Shown: piece after piece, positions 56,894 to 64,000 of the stretch
Numbering within the stretch: the stretch's first letter is position 1
Layout of the letters: each line of letters begins with the position of its first letter
Source of the DNA: a virus
Virus record (IMG/VR): IMGVR_UViG_3300015371_000003
Coordinates: 52,230 to 116,229 of that record
Length of the DNA stretch: 64,000 nt
Reading direction: 5' to 3' (one strand)
Position numbers and translations under genes: made by a program
Notes under the pieces: model-generated
Told to the model about the DNA's origin: nothing
The model's database searches: none
What the model saw: only the letters and a program-made list of their open reading frames with translations

Positions 56894-58246
56894 GTGGATC
56901 CCCACTACGAACCGATGGAGCGGACGATGGGATTTATGACGACGGAATTGCCGTTGCGAACAGGTGCGATGTCGGTCTACCCCTATTCGAAGGGGTTGGA
57001 GTCGTTGTACACCTTCAAGACGGCGTTCGAAGACGAGGTGTGCGGAGCCGTGCGGCAGGGCAATACACTACTGGTGCCACGTGAGAGCGTGCCGTACGCT
57101 CCATCTGGGTGTGACTTCCGCGTCAGCAAAGTGGCGCAGCCGCTGAAGGTTGAATTCCTCCCCCGGAGTCAGGAACAAGCGGACCTGACCATGAAGTCAC
57201 TGGCGCTTCTGGATCAAGGGCAAAGTCATATCTTCGAAGCCCCCACGGGGTGGGGCAAGACGGTAGTCGGCAGTGTCATTGCGGCTCAGTTTGGACAACC
57301 GACGTTGATCGTCGTGACCAAGGAAGATTTGCTGGATCAATGGCGTAAGTCCTTACTGATGTTGGGGATACCGCCGAATCTGATCGGCCACATTCAGGCG
57401 GATGTCGCGGACTGGCAGGGGAAGCAGTTTGTCTTGGGGATGGTGCAGAGCCTGATCATTCCGGACAAGTATCCCTACGACCTGTACCGCTACTTTGGGC
57501 TGATGATTCTGGATGAAGTGCATCAGATGGCGGCGGACTGTTTCGTGCGGTCCTGCCAACTGTTCTCCGCGCAGTATCGGTTGGGGTTCAGTGCCACCCC
57601 TCAGCGCCGGGATGGGAAAACGAAGCTGTTGCACTGGCACATCGGCCCCGTCATGGTCCGGGGCACGATCCTTGAAGCCAAACCCAAGGTGTTGGTGCGG
57701 CAGACCGGTTGGCGGATTCCGGAACGCAATGGTGCGCCCATCTACTACAAGCCGGGGCGTATGACGTTGGTGACAAAGGCAATGGCGGCGTCGGATGTCC
57801 GGAACATGGAAATCGTGAACTGCGTGATTCAGTCCTATCGGGCTGGACGCATTACGCTGGTCATGTCCGAACTGCGGGAGAGCCATCTGGATCGGTTGTT
57901 TCAGATGTTGACGGGAGAGGGTATTCCCGGTGAGGATATCGGCTATTACGTGGGTGGGATGACCAAACACGAACTGGCCTGCACGAAGAAACGCAAGATT
58001 GTGTTGGGCACCTACAAGATGTGTTCGACGGGCACGGATGTGCCACATTGGGACACGCTGGTGCTCGCCACGCCACGAGCGGACGTGAAGCAGGCCATCG
58101 GGCGCGTCCTGCGAGCGGTGGACGGGAAGAAGCAACCGGTCATTTTTGATTTGGTGGACCGTGACGCCATTTTTCAAAACTTTCATTTATCACGGCTGAA
58201 GACGTATTATCAAGTACGGTCAGAGGTAGTGAAGATTCGAGCCTAA
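56894..58246 (+). CDS. Superfamily 2 DNA/RNA helicase
   Basis: 450 residues. An N-terminal domain of about 90 residues precedes the helicase core: Walker A APTGWGKT (116-123), DEVH box near 207-210, SAT motif FSATPQRRDG, and motif VI QAIGRVLR near the C-terminus. The order and size resemble UvsW/ComFA-like SF2 enzymes that remodel recombination and replication forks. Start is uncertain: GTG 56894 has GGAG 11 nt upstream, and an internal ATG at 56936 is possible. Linked by position to RecA-like and resolvase genes. Confidence 0.8.
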   Translation: MDPHYEPMERTMGFMTTELPLRTGAMSVYPYSKGLESLYTFKTAFEDEVCGAVRQGNTLLVPRESVPYAPSGCDFRVSKVAQPLKVEFLPRSQEQADLTMKSLALLDQGQSHIFEAPTGWGKTVVGSVIAAQFGQPTLIVVTKEDLLDQWRKSLLMLGIPPNLIGHIQADVADWQGKQFVLGMVQSLIIPDKYPYDLYRYFGLMILDEVHQMAADCFVRSCQLFSAQYRLGFSATPQRRDGKTKLLHWHIGPVMVRGTILEAKPKVLVRQTGWRIPERNGAPIYYKPGRMTLVTKAMAASDVRNMEIVNCVIQSYRAGRITLVMSELRESHLDRLFQMLTGEGIPGEDIGYYVGGMTKHELACTKKRKIVLGTYKMCSTGTDVPHWDTLVLATPRADVKQAIGRVLRAVDGKKQPVIFDLVDRDAIFQNFHLSRLKTYYQVRSEVVKIRA

Positions 58247-58255
58247 GGGGGAGTC

Positions 58256-58711
58256 ATGTTGATTTGGAAAGCAACGGAGGTGCAGCCAACGAGCGTGCCG
58301 GTGAAGAAAGCCGGTTTCGATTGGGATGCGTGGTACGAGAAGAACAAGCAGCGGCTGTCCGAGAAGCGGGCGAAGCGGTACCGGGAGGATTCTGCGTATC
58401 GAGCCGCCGCGTTGGAGCGGAGTCGGCATCAGCGGGCGGGCAAAAAGCCCCACGTCGTGGCTTCGACGGATGTCTCGTTCTCGCAGGCCGCAGTAGCCAT
58501 CGGGGTGTCGATCTGGACGTTGCGGGAGTGGCGGCGGAAGAATTACTTTCCGGAACCACTGCGTCGAAACGGCCAGTTGTGGTTTTCGCCGGAACAGGTG
58601 GAGCGGTTGCGGATGCTTCAGCACTTTTTCGAGGTGCATGGCGTTCGCACGACCAAGCAGACCAAACCGGATCTGGAGTCGTTGGTCAGTTTGACCTACG
58701 CCAATTGGTAA
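58256..58711 (+). CDS. MerR-like helix-turn-helix protein
   Basis: 151 residues. The first 60 residues are a highly basic helix. Residues about 78-125 (FSQAAVAIGVSIWTLREWRRKNYF ... NGQLWFSPEQVERLRML) form a MerR/excisionase-type winged helix. It is the clearest stand-alone DNA-binding regulator in the window and so a candidate to bind one of the operators, including the dispersed palindrome, but nothing links them directly. Confidence 0.65.
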   Translation: MLIWKATEVQPTSVPVKKAGFDWDAWYEKNKQRLSEKRAKRYREDSAYRAAALERSRHQRAGKKPHVVASTDVSFSQAAVAIGVSIWTLREWRRKNYFPEPLRRNGQLWFSPEQVERLRMLQHFFEVHGVRTTKQTKPDLESLVSLTYANW

Positions 58712-58739
58712 ATTCGTTTCGGTCCAAGGGAGTGGCACT

Positions 58740-59087
58740 GTGGCGTTGAAGATGAAAGAACACAAGAATCTTGGTGTGGATTACCAGCAACATCTCCACA
58801 CCAAGCCGATGACGGGCATTACCTCCACCTCAAAGAATGTCGGGGGCAAAGAGGTGGCAGCGTCTGCCTCCGCCACCCAAACGCTCCATCCGGGGGTGTT
58901 CACGAGCGGGATGAGCGTGACGGTGGAAGGCGGACGGGTGATCAATCTCGGGAATTACGAGACGGCCCGGATCGGGGTGTCGATTACGGTGCCCTGCACC
59001 CCGGAGACGCTGGCGGAGGCGTATGGCTTTGCCACGGATTGGGTGTCCAGCAAGATCGATGAAGCGGTGGCGTCAGCCAAGGAGTGA
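58740..59087 (+). CDS. 115-residue hypothetical protein
   Basis: GTG 58740 after AAGGGAG. A beta-rich core (MSVTVEGGRVINLGNYETARIG) and an amphipathic helix (WVSSKIDEAVASAKE) are visible. I recall similar short proteins in phage replication regions; no function known. Confidence 0.55.
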   Translation: MALKMKEHKNLGVDYQQHLHTKPMTGITSTSKNVGGKEVAASASATQTLHPGVFTSGMSVTVEGGRVINLGNYETARIGVSITVPCTPETLAEAYGFATDWVSSKIDEAVASAKE

Positions 59088-59270
59088 ATGATGCCGAATA
59101 CGACCAAGACCCCGGCCCCGCTGTTGTATGACTTGATTCGAGAGGAATTCGAAAAGGAAATCAGTCAGAAAACGGGGTGGGGCAAAAATGAAATCATGGT
59201 GGCTTTCGACAAGGCGTGCTCTCGGGCGCTCTACCGATTAGCGGCGGCAAGAGGCATCAGTCTCGATTAA
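59088..59270 (+). CDS. 60-residue helical hypothetical protein
   Basis: ATGATG at 59088 after AAGGAG, coupled to the preceding gene. One domain of two or three helices (LIREEFEKEISQKTGWGKNEIM). No family recognised. Confidence 0.55.
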   Translation: MMPNTTKTPAPLLYDLIREEFEKEISQKTGWGKNEIMVAFDKACSRALYRLAAARGISLD

Positions 59271-59275
59271 ATCGC

Positions 59276-59304
59276 TTGACACCCCCTTCGAAGTCTGTCA
59301 GTCT
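59276..59304 (+). promoter_or_regulatory. Candidate promoter for the RecA-like gene
   Basis: TTGACA (59276-59281) is perfect; 17 bp later CAGTCT (59299-59304) is a poor -10, so the promoter may need an activator. Confidence 0.45.
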
Positions 59305-59325
59305 GCCGTTCGCAAGGAGTGCTCC

Positions 59326-60525
59326 GTGGCGCTTGTGTTGAAAAAGCCGCTTCCCTCACCTCCGTCTGTGGTTGAAGAAGTGACGCACTCGGCCCCCGCG
59401 AAGAAAAAGGCGGAGCGGCTGGTGTCGGGGACGTTAGAGGAAGTACTGGCCGGGATTCGCAAGGACAAGGGCGATAAGGTCATTGTCAGTGGGAACAAGA
59501 TTCCGGTGGTCCGTCGTTTGCCCACGGGCATTTTCGAATTCGACTTCTATACCGGCGGCGGATTCCCCTGCGGACGCTATAGCATCGTGTACGGCCCCGA
59601 GTCGAGCAACAAGAGCAACGTGTGCCTCCGGGCGGTCGCCACGGCGCAGAAGCTGCCTCCGCCCTGCAACAAGGCCATCTGGGTGAACATCGAACAGAGT
59701 TTCGATCCCGTGTGGGCGGAGAAGATGGGCGTCGATACGACTGAACTGCTGGTCGTGCAGGCGGGGTACGGGGAAGAAGCCATCGATCTGGTGGATGCGC
59801 TGGTGCGGGCCGAAGACGTGGCGATTGTCGTGGTCGATTCGATGGCGGGCTTGATTGCCTCCAAGGAAATTGCCCAGAGCGTCGAGAACTATGATATTGG
59901 TTCTTCTGCTCTGCTCATCAAACGCATGGTCAACAAGCTGATGATTGCCTTCTGTGAAGAACAGAAGCGGGATCACGATCCGTGTATTGTCCTGATCAAC
60001 CAGACGCGCTATAAACCGGGCGTGCTGTTTGGGGATCCGGAGACGATGCCCGGTGGGGAGGCGCAGAAATTCCTCTCCAGCCTCCGAGTCCGTCTCAGTG
60101 CCAAGAACGTCATCGATAAGGCCACCAACACGCTGGTGTTCAAAGACACCCACGTGGTGGTGAAGAAGTCCAAGGTGCCGGTGCTCGCCACGAGTTTCGA
60201 TTTTCAGATGTGCGTCCACCCCGTGGATGATTTGAAGGTCGGGGAAACCGATAGCTTCACGATGGTGAAAGGGCATCTGGCCGCAATGGGCGCGTTGGAG
60301 AAGCACAAAGACGGGTGGGCATTGAACGTGGAGGGCACTACGAAAGTGTTTCCGACGCTTAGCGCGATTGCGGATAAATATGCGAAGCAGTCTGTGTTTC
60401 GCAGTGCCCTGCAAGCGATGGTGATTGCGGCCCATCGGGACAAGCTGATGCTGGTGGAAGAAGAAACGTTTGAGCCAAACGATGTCCCTCCGGGCCAAGC
60501 GGTGAAGATCGAAAATGGCAAGTAA
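59326..60525 (+). CDS. RecA/UvsX-like recombinase with unusual P-loop
   Basis: 399 residues, GTG start after AAGGAG. The RecA core is clear: LPTGIFEFDFYTGGGFPCGRYS then YGPESSNKSN, where Walker A (90-97) has Asn-95 in place of the invariant Gly before Lys-96. WVNIEQSFDPVWAEKMGVD corresponds to the E-containing strand, VAIVVVDSMAGLI is Walker B, and IVLINQTRYKPG and GGEAQKFLSSLRVRL follow as in RecA. It would pair homologous strands during recombination-dependent replication. The substitution may alter ATP use. Confidence 0.8.
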   Translation: MALVLKKPLPSPPSVVEEVTHSAPAKKKAERLVSGTLEEVLAGIRKDKGDKVIVSGNKIPVVRRLPTGIFEFDFYTGGGFPCGRYSIVYGPESSNKSNVCLRAVATAQKLPPPCNKAIWVNIEQSFDPVWAEKMGVDTTELLVVQAGYGEEAIDLVDALVRAEDVAIVVVDSMAGLIASKEIAQSVENYDIGSSALLIKRMVNKLMIAFCEEQKRDHDPCIVLINQTRYKPGVLFGDPETMPGGEAQKFLSSLRVRLSAKNVIDKATNTLVFKDTHVVVKKSKVPVLATSFDFQMCVHPVDDLKVGETDSFTMVKGHLAAMGALEKHKDGWALNVEGTTKVFPTLSAIADKYAKQSVFRSALQAMVIAAHRDKLMLVEEETFEPNDVPPGQAVKIENGK

Positions 60526-60880
60526 CCCCTATCTGGATCGACTCGCCAACGAAGGCAAGAACGCCCACGGTAAACGGTCGGAGAAGCGGATGGCGAAGAA
60601 ACTCGGCGCGAAGCAACATCCGAATTCAGGAGCCATGCGCGGGGCCAAGTCCGATGCGAGTCTCAAAACATTTCGCATGGAGATGAAAAGCACCAAGACG
60701 GACATCATGCCCCTCGAAATGTCGTGGCTGGTGAAGATCGCGCATGAAGCCTTGGCGCATGGACAGACCCCGGTGGTGACGCTTTCGTTTGTGGATCCCG
60801 GCGGCAGACCTCGATTGCAACGATATGCGGAGTGGGTGTTGATGCCGCTGGTGACGTTTCAGGAGCTAACGCAGGAATGA
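60515..60880 (+). CDS. PD-(D/E)xK nuclease, Holliday-junction resolvase candidate
   Basis: 121 residues overlapping the RecA-like gene by 11 bases. KRSEKRMAKKLGAKQHPNSGA, then D47 in AKSDA and E56-M-K58 in RMEMKST give the PD-D/E-x-K active site with nine-residue spacing. WLVKIAHEALAHGQTPVV completes the pattern of small phage resolvase-like nucleases. With the RuvC-like gene downstream the block encodes two potential junction-cleaving enzymes. Confidence 0.7.
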   Translation: MASNPYLDRLANEGKNAHGKRSEKRMAKKLGAKQHPNSGAMRGAKSDASLKTFRMEMKSTKTDIMPLEMSWLVKIAHEALAHGQTPVVTLSFVDPGGRPRLQRYAEWVLMPLVTFQELTQE

Positions 60881-61767
60881 CGGTGCCGTGGCTGAAGAAG
60901 GCGCTGACCCCCATCAGACCGAAGCATTCGGTGATCGGGGTGCTCCGGCAGCAATTGGGTGGTCCTCGCGTCGGACGGTCCATGAAGATAGTCCATGCGT
61001 CAGACGTGACCAAGATTGATTTCTGCCCCCGGAAATGGGCGTTCTTCGATTTGTTCGACAAGACAGCCGCCACCGATACGATATCGACGGCGCTTGACGT
61101 GACGTTTCAAATGGGGAACGTTGCGGAAACCTTGTTAGTCGAGGAATGGGCCGGGGATGCGGCCATTGGCAATTGGCGGTGCCGGTACTGCGATGAGCAG
61201 CGGAGCATGGTGCCCAATCCCGGTGGGTGGTGCAAGTCCGGGCGGAAGCACTGGTGGCAATACATCCATGTGATCGTGGAAGCCGCCGACTACGGGATTC
61301 AGGGGGAGATTGATGCGCTGTTCAATCTGGGCGCTCCGCAACTGGTGGTGACGGAGGTCAAGATCCTGAATCCGGCGGAATTCGACACGATTCTCGTGCC
61401 GTTGCCGGAGCATCGGTTGCGAACCAACCTCTACCTGTGGATTCTGGAGCACTCGAAACACCCCCACCGCGAAAAAATCAATGCTTCTGAAGCCAGAGTG
61501 TTGTATATTAGTCGTGGCTATGGAAAGCTCAATGCGGAGTGGCAGGAAATTCTGCCGTTTAAGGAATTCACCGTCAAGCGCAATGATGCTGATCTGACCG
61601 AGTTTCTGAAGCGGGCAGCGGCGTTGCAAGTGTTTCGGCAGCAGGGATTGATGCCCCACGGGATTTGCACGACGGCGTTGGACAAGATTGCCAAGAATTG
61701 CAGCGTCTCCAAGCCATGTTTCTCCGGGCAGTATCCATCGGGCAAGTATCCGCCACCTCCGGAGTGA
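60877..61767 (+). CDS. Cas4/RecB-like PD-(D/E)xK exonuclease
   Basis: 296 residues from ATG 60877, overlapping the previous stop. SDVTKIDFCPRKWAFFDLF near residues 42-60 resembles the Cys-containing entry of Cas4/RecB nucleases. The active site is D146 (GEIDALF) with E160-V-K162, and a RTNLYLWIL motif supplies the Q/Y region. Cysteines at WRCRYCDE and NCSVSKPCF near the C-terminus could hold an iron-sulfur or zinc cluster. Expected to resect DNA ends. Confidence 0.7.
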   Translation: MTVPWLKKALTPIRPKHSVIGVLRQQLGGPRVGRSMKIVHASDVTKIDFCPRKWAFFDLFDKTAATDTISTALDVTFQMGNVAETLLVEEWAGDAAIGNWRCRYCDEQRSMVPNPGGWCKSGRKHWWQYIHVIVEAADYGIQGEIDALFNLGAPQLVVTEVKILNPAEFDTILVPLPEHRLRTNLYLWILEHSKHPHREKINASEARVLYISRGYGKLNAEWQEILPFKEFTVKRNDADLTEFLKRAAALQVFRQQGLMPHGICTTALDKIAKNCSVSKPCFSGQYPSGKYPPPPE

Positions 61768-61991
61768 CATTGACGTGTCCGTGGTGGTCACGATGGCAGC
61801 ATCGTCGCCTCCGTACGATGGACGTGGAGGTGATGTGGCGTTCCTTGCGGGAGCGGGCGGAAACTATCGAAGAAGCCCGAGTCGCATGGGAGGTGTTTCT
61901 GTTGCAGGATGGGCAGGAGCATTGGCATTGTGCCTGCGGGAGTCCGATAGTCGAACTGTTTCGCACGGTGACTATCGTGGTGAGCGAATGA
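61764..61991 (+). CDS. 75-residue hypothetical protein
   Basis: GTG 61764 overlaps the preceding stop; the next gene start overlaps this stop. Trp-rich and charged, with a CACG motif near residue 58 that might pair with CPWW near residue 5 as a metal site. Conserved overlap suggests a real gene. No family recognised. Confidence 0.5.
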   Translation: MTLTCPWWSRWQHRRLRTMDVEVMWRSLRERAETIEEARVAWEVFLLQDGQEHWHCACGSPIVELFRTVTIVVSE

Positions 61992-62494
61992 GGACCGTGG
62001 GCCTAGACATTGCGACGTGTACGGGCATGGCAGTGGTGGGCGATGGGGAGGACCGGGGAAAAACGGTGCATCTCCCTCAGGAACAAGGGTTTCTGCGCCT
62101 GCAATTGATTGCCGAGAGCGTGGCCGAGACGTTGGCGGTGTGGCAACCAGCATTCGCGGCAGTGGAAGCCTACGCTTATGTGAAGAACGTGGATGCCTTC
62201 GTACGACTGGTTGAGGTAGGCACGGTGATTCGCGGAGTGCTCTACAAACAAGGGATTTCGTGGGTGGAAGTGCCCCCGACCGTCTTAAAGAAGTGGACAA
62301 CCGGCGTCGGAAATGCTAAAAAAGATCACATGGCGTTTTCGGTGAGGCAACGCTGGCAGTTTTCAAGCCTGTCGCATGACATCATCGATGCCTATGCGCT
62401 CGCACAGATGGCGCAACTCGGGTGGGAGCAGATTCAAGAGATTCGTGGTGTTTCAGTGGGGTATCAAACCCAAGGGAGTGGACAAAGGAGTTAG
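61988..62494 (+). CDS. RuvC-like Holliday-junction resolvase
   Basis: 168 residues from ATG 61988. The RNase H-fold quartet is visible: D7 in TVGLDIATCTG, E60 in VEAYAY, and D131 and D134 in HDIIDAYALAQM. A KKWTTGVGNAKKDHM basic stretch precedes the last motif as in RuvC. The length is normal for the family. It should resolve branched DNA before packaging. Confidence 0.8.
   Translation: MRTVGLDIATCTGMAVVGDGEDRGKTVHLPQEQGFLRLQLIAESVAETLAVWQPAFAAVEAYAYVKNVDAFVRLVEVGTVIRGVLYKQGISWVEVPPTVLKKWTTGVGNAKKDHMAFSVRQRWQFSSLSHDIIDAYALAQMAQLGWEQIQEIRGVSVGYQTQGSGQRS
62100..62113. repeat. 14-bp palindrome copy 20
   Basis: TGCAATTGATTGCC in the RuvC-like gene (L-Q-L-I-A). Confidence 0.65.
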
Positions 62495-62496
62495 TT

Positions 62497-63243
62497 ATGC
62501 AGATTGGAACGTTTCGACGGAATGTGATGAAGACGATGACCAACAAGGCCACGAAGCTAGCCCTGCGAACCGTGTCGAAGAACACGGCGCGGGTACAGGT
62601 GGCAGCGGCGACGGTGGCGTTCAAGCGGCACACGGGGCAGTTGCTTCAGGTGCTGGCTCCGTATCTTCTGGGTCTGCCCATCACGCAGGAGCAGAAGGAG
62701 GCGTCGGTCAAGACGCTCGGGGACATCGGGTTTGATCTGGCAGCGTTGGCGCGGGTGCTCAAGGTGAAGCTCCCGGCGGCGACCAAGAAGGTCAAGCTGG
62801 TGGGGACTCGTGGCGCGGCTATCCTTCAGTTGGACAGTCTGGCGACCGACATGCTGTCTCAGGTGGAGCAGGGGTTGTTCATCAGCCCGAAGATGACCAC
62901 GGCGACCAAAATGGTGCCCATGCCGCAGAAGGGTGGGGCCAAGGAGGAGCGTCAGGTCGAGGTCGTGGATTCGGCGGCGGATTTCGCGGTGGAGCAGGAG
63001 CGTCAGACGGCTCTGCGGTCCTTTGCAGCGGGAGCCATCGATGTGTACTGGCGGCTGTGTCTGGATCTGACGGGTCAACCGCCGCAGTCGGTGCTGGATG
63101 CCAAGGCCGGTCGGATGCCCACTGAGTATCCCGGCGTGGCGTTCAACTTCTCCGAGGAGAAGAAGGCTCCGCCGAAGGCGGGCTTCAAGAAGGGTCAGAA
63201 GCCGAAGGCCAAGGCACCGGCAGCGGAGCCGGTTTCGGCCTAA
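62497..63243 (+). CDS. Basic hypothetical protein, possibly DNA-binding
   Basis: 248 residues from ATG 62497 after AAAGGAG. Helical and Lys/Ala-rich, with a central region ADMLSQVEQGLFISPKM and a very basic C-terminal tail (APPKAGFKKGQKPKAKAPA). Tail composition suggests nucleic-acid binding. No family recognised. Confidence 0.55.
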   Translation: MQIGTFRRNVMKTMTNKATKLALRTVSKNTARVQVAAATVAFKRHTGQLLQVLAPYLLGLPITQEQKEASVKTLGDIGFDLAALARVLKVKLPAATKKVKLVGTRGAAILQLDSLATDMLSQVEQGLFISPKMTTATKMVPMPQKGGAKEERQVEVVDSAADFAVEQERQTALRSFAAGAIDVYWRLCLDLTGQPPQSVLDAKAGRMPTEYPGVAFNFSEEKKAPPKAGFKKGQKPKAKAPAAEPVSA

Positions 63244-63256
63244 TTTCCTGAGGAAA

Positions 63257-63295
63257 ACACAACATTTGACAAACAGTCAGATGTTGTGTCATACT
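63257..63295 (+). promoter_or_regulatory. Promoter enclosed by a 9-bp operator-like inverted repeat
   Basis: ACACAACAT (63257-63265) and ATGTTGTGT (63281-63289) are perfect 9-bp arms flanking TTGACA (63266-63271). CATACT (63290-63295) follows at 18 bp as the -10. The repeat overlaps all of the spacer 5' of the -10, so binding would block polymerase. Confidence 0.7.
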
Positions 63296-63336
63296 TAGGC
63301 ACGGTTTGAGAGTTTCGTAAACGTAAGGAGAATTAC

Positions 63337-64000
63337 ATGGCAGAAGCAGCGGCGGCAGCAACCGAAGTGGTCGAGAAGCCGGAAACGACCACCATCGGGA
63401 AGAAGAAGGTCGAGAAGACGGGCAACCTCATTCTCGATATCGCCCATGAAGTGGAGAGCCTGACCAAAACCAAGGCGCTCAACATGGCGGAGAATCTGGC
63501 CGAGAATATCGAAGTCAACTACTTCAAACTCGGCGGGGTGCTCAAACTCATCAACGACAACTCGTGGTTTGAAGGCTTCGATTACTTCGATGACTTCGTG
63601 TACGAGCGGTACGGCTTTCAGGGCCGCAAGGCGCGGTACCTCGTCAGCATCTACGACAACCTCGTCACCAAGCAGATTCCGTGGGACAAGGTGTCGCATC
63701 TCGGCTGGACCAAGCTGAAGGATCTGGCTCCTATCATTACGCCGGAGACGGTGGACGAGTGGGTGGCGAAGGCCGAGAAGGTCACGGTCGTGGAGTTGCA
63801 GGCGCTGATCAAGGCGTCGAAGCCTTCCGAGGAAGGCGACAAGACGGCCAAGACCACGGACGAAGTGGTCAAGATCACCTTCAAGCTGAAGCCGGATCAG
63901 GCGGAGGCGGTGACGCAGGCGCTTGCCAAGGCCAAGGGTGAACTGCACACCGAGTACGATACCGTCGCGCTCGAAAACATCTGCGCCGGGTATCTCGGAG
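63337..64000 (+). CDS. Conserved hypothetical protein, 3' end outside the window
   Basis: ATG 63337 after AAGGAG opens a frame that runs off the end of the window, 221 codons so far. N-terminal Ala/Glu-rich linker, then VNYFKLGGVLKLINDNSWFEGFDYFDDFVYERYG and LGWTKLKDLAPIITPETVDEWVAKAEKVTVVELQALI, two helical segments resembling DNA-binding regions of phage ParB- or Kor-like regulators. Controlled by the operator-bearing promoter just upstream, so an autoregulated DNA-binding protein is plausible. Confidence 0.6.
   Translation, partial: MAEAAAAATEVVEKPETTTIGKKKVEKTGNLILDIAHEVESLTKTKALNMAENLAENIEVNYFKLGGVLKLINDNSWFEGFDYFDDFVYERYGFQGRKARYLVSIYDNLVTKQIPWDKVSHLGWTKLKDLAPIITPETVDEWVAKAEKVTVVELQALIKASKPSEEGDKTAKTTDEVVKITFKLKPDQAEAVTQALAKAKGELHTEYDTVALENICAGYLG

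Noticed and set aside
56833-57084. Separate short gene at the helicase 5' end
   Set aside because: It overlaps the helicase frame, has no ribosome binding site and its translation looks random.
1-64000. tRNA genes and CRISPR arrays
   Set aside because: No cloverleaf with a GTTCRA-type T-loop and no regularly spaced direct repeats were seen; the dispersed palindromes are too far apart and irregular to be CRISPR.

Overview
The window is a 64 kb piece of a tailed double-stranded DNA phage genome. Every convincing gene lies on the + strand, genes overlap or sit a few bases apart, and most have a purine-rich Shine-Dalgarno site. The tail module has a tube, a -1 frameshifted chaperone pair and a 1365-residue tape measure but no sheath, so the particle should be a siphovirus. 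The terminase, DNA polymerase and lysis genes are not visible and presumably lie outside the window. The host cannot be named. A lipobox lipoprotein argues for a bacterial host, and base composition is moderately GC-rich.

Layout. 1-1530: small genes ending in a terminator. 1631-3625: portal. 3627-15924: an unusual block between portal and capsid genes whose products carry two zincin metalloproteases, a HipA/PI-kinase-like kinase, ParB-like domains, a 2H phosphoesterase, a possible GNAT domain and the C-terminal half of a minor head protein. They are tied together by a short recurrent peptide, roughly (L)K(W/F)DxSxHPRDxxGQF(T). 15936-19954: proline-rich protein, XkdF-like protease, scaffold-like protein, major capsid protein. 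20067-23891: unknown virion proteins and head-tail connectors. 23825-27729: glycosyltransferase/methyltransferase island, with one methyltransferase gene interrupted by an HNH endonuclease. 27839-44504: tail tube, chaperones, tape measure, beta-rich tip and hub proteins, appendages. 44531-48457: AAA+ ATPase, unknown acidic and basic proteins, a lipoprotein, and three long structured noncoding gaps. 48634-64000: replication and recombination (initiator, degenerate helicase loader, DnaB-type helicase, DNA methyltransferase, primase, SSB-like protein, SF2 helicase, RecA-like protein, two Holliday-junction nuclease candidates, Cas4/RecB-like nuclease).

The two most unusual observations are (1) the tagged multi-enzyme block next to the portal, which looks like a set of virion-packaged effectors, and (2) about 20 copies of a 14-bp palindrome, TGCAATYRATTGCM, scattered every few kilobases in both intergenic and coding DNA. 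The latter resembles the dispersed repressor sites called stoperators in some mycobacteriophages, but with a different sequence. Other notable points are a helicase loader with eroded ATPase motifs, a minor head protein apparently split by the cargo block, and an overlapping reading frame with its own ribosome binding site.
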